Source: Adiantum capillus-veneris (taxonomy: Eukaryota > Streptophyta > Polypodiopsida > Polypodiales > Pteridaceae). Taken from it: a stretch of 64,000 nt of DNA. The DNA lies in assembly GCA_014529385.2 (NCBI GenBank), contig CM043942.1, forward strand, positions 7,127,001 to 7,191,000. Direction: 5' to 3'. Shown here piece after piece: positions 58,400 to 64,000 of the stretch. Every line of letters begins with the position of its first letter. Position 1 is the stretch's first letter. The notes under the pieces were generated by a model. The model was given only the letters and a program-made list of their open reading frames with translations. It was not told the DNA's origin and made no database searches. The translations under genes were made by a program, and so were the position numbers.

Positions 58400-60545
58400 A
58401 TTCATCAAATTTAGTAGTCAAACCAATTCCAGCAATTCCCAACAAGTTGAAAAGCTAACAAAGCAAATAAGACGCTTTAAAATTAGAATTTCTAGCAAAG
58501 TCTTTTAGGCACGCCTAAGATGCAAGTGTGTGTGTATGCATGAAAATTGGCACCATAGTGGATGCGCAGGGTGTATATGTGTTGTAGGTGACATGCATGA
58601 AGTGTGATGGCTTTCGGACACCTATGGTGAGAGTTATGGGTAACTTTGTGTCCGCCTTTTCCGTTTTCAGAGCTTGTGATGATTGATAGAGTTCTGCTTT
58701 GCCAAACTTGATGAAAATGGCCATGGTGCTTTAGATGAGCCATGTAAACATTTCTCTGTTGAAATTTGATGAGTCAGACCTCTCTGGTGACAATTCTATC
58801 TTAGGCATGCCTAAGATAGACTTGGCTAGTTTTGGGCCATTTTGGGCTCTTGTATCCTTGATTGCCTTCATCAAGTGGAGATTTGGTGTTCGGTGAAGTT
58901 TGGACTCATTTGACAGGCTAAACGTCAGTTATGTCCACTTTTAGTGTCTTTTGGGAGGTAAAGTGATCATGGGCTAATGTATGCATGGGAAAAGTGTACC
59001 AGGGTGATGTAGGCTAAGTGCCAGGTATGAGGATCATGCTCACGTGAAAAAATGTGCAAAAAGTGATCAAATCATGGCAGATCATCTTTGGTGCACCTAA
59101 GATAAAAATTTATTTTTATTGCTATACTTCCCTAACTTGTCCTATCTAGCTTCTATTGTGTTAGTCATGGTGGGTGATGGCATTGGTTGTGTTTCTTGCA
59201 CTTGGTGTTACCCTCGATGAAGATGATGGTCCTATTTTGAGCCGAGCTTGACTTGGAGTCACTAGTCAGTAGTTGTGTGCCCACTGAAGGTTAGTAAAGT
59301 TCAAGTGTAATGTATAGAGTTTCCCCCTTGAGTTTGAGGTCAAATAGATAGATATTTTGCAATGTGGTACGAAATGTCACTTTGCAATGAAGATATGGTC
59401 ATTTTGCCCTATCTTGATGATTTGAACTCTAATGCACCCCCACTTCTCCACAGTTCCCCAACATAATGGCATCAACACTTGTGTCAAGTTTGGTCCAGAG
59501 TAGGGCTCTTTATCTTCGGCGCGTCGAAGATACTAGGTCAACTTTTTTGGCATTTTTTGCACTTTGAAGCTTACCAATGTTTTCTCCCACTAGTGATGAG
59601 CCTATGGTTCAAGTTTGGTGTAATTTGGATGTCTGGTGTGGCCTGTGTATTCGTCTTTGTCTCCAAAAGCTCCTAGACTTCCCTGTGTTGTCGTGCCCCC
59701 TACAACGTGGTCGACAAAGTGATAATCAAAATGCTTCTTGGTATAGTTAGGAACTTACCCCTCATGGCTGAAATGTGTAAGACCTCACAGATGGTGCATA
59801 GAAAAGCCTGGAAGGTCGTCAAAATTTGCTAGCTAGAGCTCTCTCTCAAAGGACTAGAATAGAAATGAGCAAAAAAATGGCCTAAAGGACTATACATACC
59901 TAGACTTTTTAAACGTCCCCCATCCTATACCTAACCACTGATCCTAGTAGGCTTCACTATGTACTCTTGGATTCAAACTTTTTGAAAAGCGACGTCCATG
60001 GACCTTTCTGTGTTGCAATTTCTTCTAGATGGTTAGTGAGTTGGAGTGGCCGCCGAGCTTTTTGATCGTAATTGCCCCAAATTTTTTTGGGCCTTTCCAT
60101 TGAGGTTCAAGATTTGGTGTTTGAAGTTGGAATCCAATTATACATTCCAACTTATTTATTTATTTATTTTGGCTTTTATTACCTTTTATTAGCAAAAATT
60201 GAAGGAAATTAACCAAACTACTCAAAAAAATTTCATCCCACACTCAAAAATACTAAAACACTTCTAATGTTATTATTTGGCCATATTTTTGTGGATTGCT
60301 CCATTTTGATCATGATTTTGGCGTGAAAACACACAATACAAGTAAAAATTGCACTATTTCTTTTGGCTTTTTGACATGTATGTACAATGTATACGCACAC
60401 CTAGGGGTTATCATATTACGTTCTCCCATTCTCCTTGTTATTAGGGCATATCATCTAATTTTTTTCTAAAATTTGCACATTAACACACAATTACTTCAAA
60501 ACATTTACCTTTTTCTATTCTAAATTTGTATGCTTGGGTCCACAT
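58400..60545. other. Unassigned sequence, probably LTR and leader material
   Basis: No gene with a recognisable domain. The words 'cgcctaagat' or 'cacctaagat' recur near 58512, 58808 and 59094, including a perfect 22-base palindrome. The part just left of 60554 may be the LTR of the element at 60.5-62 kb. Confidence 0.4.
58797..58818. other. Perfect 22-base palindrome
   Basis: TATCTTAGGCATGCCTAAGATA equals its own reverse complement. Half-copies ('gcctaagat') occur nearby at 58512 and also at 54508. Confidence 0.8.
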
Positions 60546-61070
60546 TCAAAAAGTCTCCCCCCCTCCTTGCTCGAGTCCTCTGAGACGACAAAGTATCGTC
60601 CAGGTTGTGCAGTGCATGGGCGATAATCTATGCATGGCCATGATTGGCCCGATCATACTATTGATGTCAATGCATGTAAACACACGATGCTGTGCAAGAG
60701 GTGGGTCTTGAGTATTGCAGTCAAGGATTTCCGATGGCGAGGTATCCTGTGTGGAAACTCTCTTGCAGAGTAAATCTTGTAGCAAATGAACTTGTTCTCT
60801 GATTATGTGATATGCACTATCTGTTGCATGATGAATGAAATCCGTGGTCACCATTGGGGATGGTAGTTTAACTTTTGGTACCCATTTGTACCTGATTGTT
60901 GTGGGCTTTGCCTTGACAATGGTTTTACAACATTCTCTGGTCGTGATTCCCGGTTTGTGCTTAGGTTTCCAAACCCACTTTGTTTTTTGTAATGGCGGTA
61001 TCCTTTGTTGAGGTGGGTAGGATTGGTTCACAATAGGCTTGTTGGCGGTGTGCAATAGATTTTTAGGCAC
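60546..61070 (-). pseudogene. Retroelement tail frame running into a polypurine tract
   Basis: A 174-codon minus-strand frame, rich in K, P and W ('KWVWKPKHKPG', 'RYKWVPKVKLPSP'), ends across the purine tract at 60554-60574 ('LEQGGGETF'), as 3' ends of LTR element coding regions often do. No catalytic domain is recognised. Confidence 0.45.
60554..60574 (-). other. Polypurine tract
   Basis: On the minus strand CTCGAGCAAGGAGGGGGGGAG. It resembles the tract at 55113-55126 (both have CAAGGAGGGGGG), suggesting related elements. The LTR start next to it is not clear-cut. Confidence 0.55.
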
Positions 61071-61205
61071 CCATATTTGTTGAGGTCGATCACTTTCTTT
61101 TTTGCAATGGTGGTATCCTTTGTTGAGGTGTGTAGGATTGGTTCACAATAGGCTTGTTGGCAATGTGCAATAGCTTTTTAGGCACTCATATTTGTTGAGG
61201 TCGAT
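60970..61205. repeat. 115-bp tandem duplication
   Basis: 'ggtatcctttgttgagg' recurs at 60997 and 61112, and the flanking 110 or so bases ('gtaggattggttcacaatagg', 'catatttgttgaggtcgat') match closely in both copies. Confidence 0.85.
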
Positions 61206-61406
61206 TGATGAGTTGGCATGGTTCCTTGCATGTTATGATTGTAAGAAGAAATCTTTGGCAAAGCAGCAGTTGTAATGGTATCCGATGACTCCTACTTTGT
61301 CGTCTAGAAATCATCGAGAGCTTTTTTCCATTCTTTCGCTGTATGCAAATGGTACCTTCAGCTATCCTCCTTTACGTGTAAGGTGCAAAATTTTGGCATC
61401 CCAATC

Positions 61407-61934
61407 TTAGATTGCTTTATATGTACGCATCCATGGAGCTCCCAAGATTAAGTCTTCATTCATGTGCTCATCTGCTATACGTATGAAAGTATGCAGGCAA
61501 GAGAATCCATGAACCGTGATATTCAAGTTGATTTTCCCTAAAGTTGGAGTGACATTTTTGTTGCATCCTTTGATAGTGACTTGCAATACTGAAGTGGTTG
61601 AGTAGTTGCTTTGCGATAAGTAGAATAGCTGACCACATTGACAATGGCGCCTGTATATGCTAAGGACTTGTCCATGTAATTCTATTTCAAATTCAATCAT
61701 CGTGATTCGCATATCAAGACCATTCAGCCATTCGTCATCAATTTTGACTTCATCATCTGCTAGGTGTTGAATCTCAAGGGTATTGAGGGATAGAGCTTGA
61801 GGAATAGATTTCCTTGTTGCTTTTTGCTTTAAAACTTGAATGCACGCTTCCTCTTGGGCTTCTTCATTCACATGGTGTTGTTTAAGCTTTCTTTCCTTTA
61901 TTGCATGCATTCTTTGCAAAAGATCATTAGTCAA
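61407..61934 (-). pseudogene. Retropepsin-like domain remnant of a minus-strand LTR element
   Basis: The 175-codon frame ends with 'HGFSCLHTFIRIADEHMNED' and 'LILGAPWMRTYKAI', matching the C-terminal half of Ty3/gypsy-type proteases (…D-L-I-L-G-x-P-W). The expected active-site D-S-G/D-T-G loop is not visible in the N-terminal half; the 'LDMRITMIEFEIELHGQVL' strand-like section may be the domain before it. No reverse transcriptase lies between it and the polypurine tract at 60554, so pol is lost or the element is non-autonomous. Confidence 0.6.
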
Positions 61935-62201
61935 GGGTAGATGGTATTTAGGGAGTCGACATCAACTGATCCAATTTTCAATGATTTCTCCATCTAAGGT
62001 AGCTAGTTTGACAACACCACTCGAGGAACATCTTCAATGACAAAAGGACCATGTCCTTTTTTCTTGAACTTGGGTATATGCTGTTTCAAGGAGTACACTA
62101 GAACCAAACCTCTTGGCTTGAAAACTTTAGTAAAAAAATGTGAGTCAAAAACTTGTTTTTGTTTTTGTTTTTATACATATATATGGGCAATGGCTGCTTA
62201 T

Positions 62202-62857
62202 TGTTGTTCATCTAGGCGTATTCCATACCTAGTGAAATGTATTTGCTCTGAGGTCCCCACCCCACCGTATCAACCAGCGGATTTGATGGTGAACCTGGTG
62301 GCCACTAGATCTATTGTGGAAGCAAACAAAATGGTTCAGGGTTCGACTAGCGGACGATCTCTCATCACAAGGTGAGTCGAGTTCAAGCCTACTTGCAGGG
62401 AGATCTAGCTCCACCTCACAGGGGAAGCGTACTTAAACTATCTAGCGATCCTAAGACCCACCTTCCAAGAGGAGAGAAACCCCGAGTGCCTTTTTCCCCA
62501 TGTTTCAGAGGCACGTACTCTTGAGATTTCACCGCTCTAGGTGCAATGAGTATTACTAATATCGAAGTAAGCACTATGGGGACAGAGAGTTCCCGACCAA
62601 TCGGGACCACCCATCTCGTAGGCATTGGCAACCTGAGCCAAGCCCCCACTTTCCACCCGCATACTCACACTTCCTTGTGTGACCTAATTACTACCACAAA
62701 GGTTGTTCAACATAAACATTCCTTGTTTTAATTCCGAAGCACATTGTTCGTTAAGACAGCCCTTCAACCAGTATTGCAAACACCACCAAGATAGAATTCT
62801 AGTAAAAATTCTACTCAAACTTATTTATAAAAGTTCCAATGTTCTGGATGTACAACA
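62202..62857 (-). mobile_element. LTR of a further minus-strand element
   Basis: The two ends are TGTTGTTCATCTAG (plus, 62202) and, on the minus strand, TGTTGTACATCCAG (ending 62857), an inverted match at 12 of 14 bases. On the minus strand a purine run ending GAGGGGGGG abuts the second end, so this reads as the 3' LTR of an element whose body extends right, past 62870. No second LTR is in the window. A short DNA transposon is an alternative. Confidence 0.5.
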
Positions 62858-62873
62858 CCCCCCCTCTAGCGAG
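62858..62873 (-). other. Polypurine tract beside the LTR
   Basis: On the minus strand CTCTCGCTAGAGGGGGGG, directly followed by the LTR start TGTTGTACATCC. Confidence 0.6.
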
Positions 62874-62949
62874 AGTTCACTCCTCCTGTTGTCGCCTAGC
62901 TGCCCATACAACTAGGTATGTCCACTGCATAGAAATCACGTCATGGACA

Positions 62950-63040
62950 CTCCCACCGCATAGAAAGCAAGACGTGGGTTCCCACCGCATAGAAAGCAAG
63001 TCGTGGGTATCCACCGCATAAAAAGCAAGTCGTGGATTCA
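62950..63040 (+). repeat. 29-bp tandem repeat, three to four copies
   Basis: 'ccaccgcatagaaagcaag' recurs at 62953, 62982 and 63011, exactly 29 bases apart, with a more diverged copy before it at about 62922 ('gtccactgcatagaaatcac'). Confidence 0.9.
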
Positions 63041-63307
63041 AGAGTCCTTAACGAGGAACTCTGTCCCCTGTGATCAGTAGGGGGGTCAGGACTGATTCAA
63101 CATTGAAAATAAAATGAACATGCTGAGCTAAATTTTCCCTAGCAAACATTCTTTCCTCTTTCAAACAGCATACCCATCAAGCATTACCTTCCTACTTTAA
63201 AACTTAATGTACAATGAATTCAATGCCGAGGTTTCCGTCGGATTTCTCCAACATGTTTGGGGATATGTGCATTCCTAATTAACGTATGCAATGTTAATTT
63301 AAACAAC

Positions 63308-63469
63308 TTAAACAAAAATATGGCCTATCTCTTCCATTTCTTCATTGATGGCCCGTGAGATGGCCGGTATTTGTTTCTCCATGGGAGCTTTCCCCTTCCC
63401 GTTGACATTGCTAGTTCCCGCCTCGCGGTCATGGGCACCACCGAAGCGAGTCCTCTTAACCGGGGCCAT
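63308..63469 (-). CDS. Small unidentified protein
   Basis: A 53-codon frame from the ATG at 63469 to TAA at 63308-63310. It begins M-A-P-V-K-R-T-R-F-G-G and is basic and glycine-rich early, then helical ('ISRAINEEMEEIGHIF'). No family is recognised. It is GC-richer than its surroundings, which makes coding more likely than chance. It could be a first exon or a retroelement open frame. Confidence 0.3.
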   Translation of the reverse strand: MAPVKRTRFGGAHDREAGTSNVNGKGKAPMEKQIPAISRAINEEMEEIGHIFV

Positions 63470-64000
63470 TTTAAACTCACTACTTTAAATAATTAACTTG
63501 GAGAAAAGAGCTAATGTCCGCAAGCGTCATAACAAGCCAAATGATAGATTAGCAACATCAAACAATGCCTGCTACATGAGAGGTTTAGATTTTTCCATAT
63601 AGCAATCATTGTGGATGACATATAATCCTATGGGAACCGGCTCTAAAGATAATTACTCGGCTTACATGATTAAGAATAATAGTATTTCACTAATGGAATT
63701 ACCAGAGAGATGAATTAAGCACGATTAATCTCTTTCCTAGCAATTAGAGGGTGCAGAATCACCGCATGCATAGGTGTGAGAAAAACCACCTCTTAGAGAC
63801 TTAATGACATATTAATCTTACCTTAATTATATCTTAATGCATAACAAAAATGAATCTAAATCAGCTACAATATTAATGCGTGATAGAAAGAGTGATTCTC
63901 ATCAATCTACACAATTACCAGCTTACCGATTAATTTCTAAGCTACCTAGAGAGAGAAAATTCTAATAATCGTGCACTAATCATTAATTAAGAGTGATGAA
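63470..64000. other. Unassigned AT-rich end of window
   Basis: AT-rich sequence without recognised gene, repeat or RNA. Confidence 0.5.

Noticed and set aside
62229-62649. Possible organelle-derived or RNA gene in the GC-richer 62.2-62.7 kb stretch
   Set aside because: No tRNA cloverleaf or rRNA segment could be recognised; the stretch lies inside the LTR-like unit 62202-62857.

Overview
The window looks like a stretch of nuclear genome from a land plant, possibly a seed-free plant (lycophyte, fern or bryophyte). Seen: canonical GT/AG introns, copia-type and Ty3/gypsy-type LTR elements, a LINE, and a copia primer-binding site matching initiator tRNA-Met. The narrower placement is inference from the odd gene content. 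No rRNA, tRNA or organelle genes were recognised.

Layout. 1-1100: scattered copies of a 20-base core, TTGGACAAGTGGTGGACCTT. 1640-2815: a GC-rich block split by a solo LTR with a 5-bp target duplication. 3390-3800: a 90-bp tandem repeat and simple repeats. 5.0-25.3 kb: a large satellite-like array. Its ~50-bp subunits, each carrying the core, build ~442/425-bp monomers, and these alternate as an 867-bp higher-order repeat, with older, diverged monomers at the edges. 25.4-39.0 kb: a genic island. It holds (i) a split gene whose exons read as a ParB-like domain, a degenerate adenine/cytosine-N4 methyltransferase-like domain and a SET domain, with a one-base frameshift near the SET end, and (ii) two FCP1/NIF-type HAD phosphatase-like genes with altered catalytic motif I. 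34.0-37.9 and 39.8-41.2 kb: the same repeat family in the opposite orientation, so the island is bracketed by inverted repeat arms that share the same array edge.

41.9-64 kb is a retroelement graveyard: a gypsy-type gag/protease remnant; a complete but mutated copia element (45632-51143, minus strand, target duplication CAAAG) apparently nested in it; a DEAD-box helicase gene fragment lying against a polypurine tract and LTR start; a LINE reverse transcriptase fragment; a gag-only-like element (55.1-58.4 kb); another protease remnant (60.5-61.9 kb); and an LTR at 62202-62857.

The only candidates for functional host genes are in the island at 25.4-39.0 kb. If the domain calls hold, they would combine a DNA-binding/ParB fold, a methyltransferase fold, a histone-methylase fold and phosphatase-like folds in one neighbourhood, which suggests a chromatin or DNA-marking role. 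That is inference. Many short open frames in the satellite array are by-products of the repeat and are not annotated as genes.
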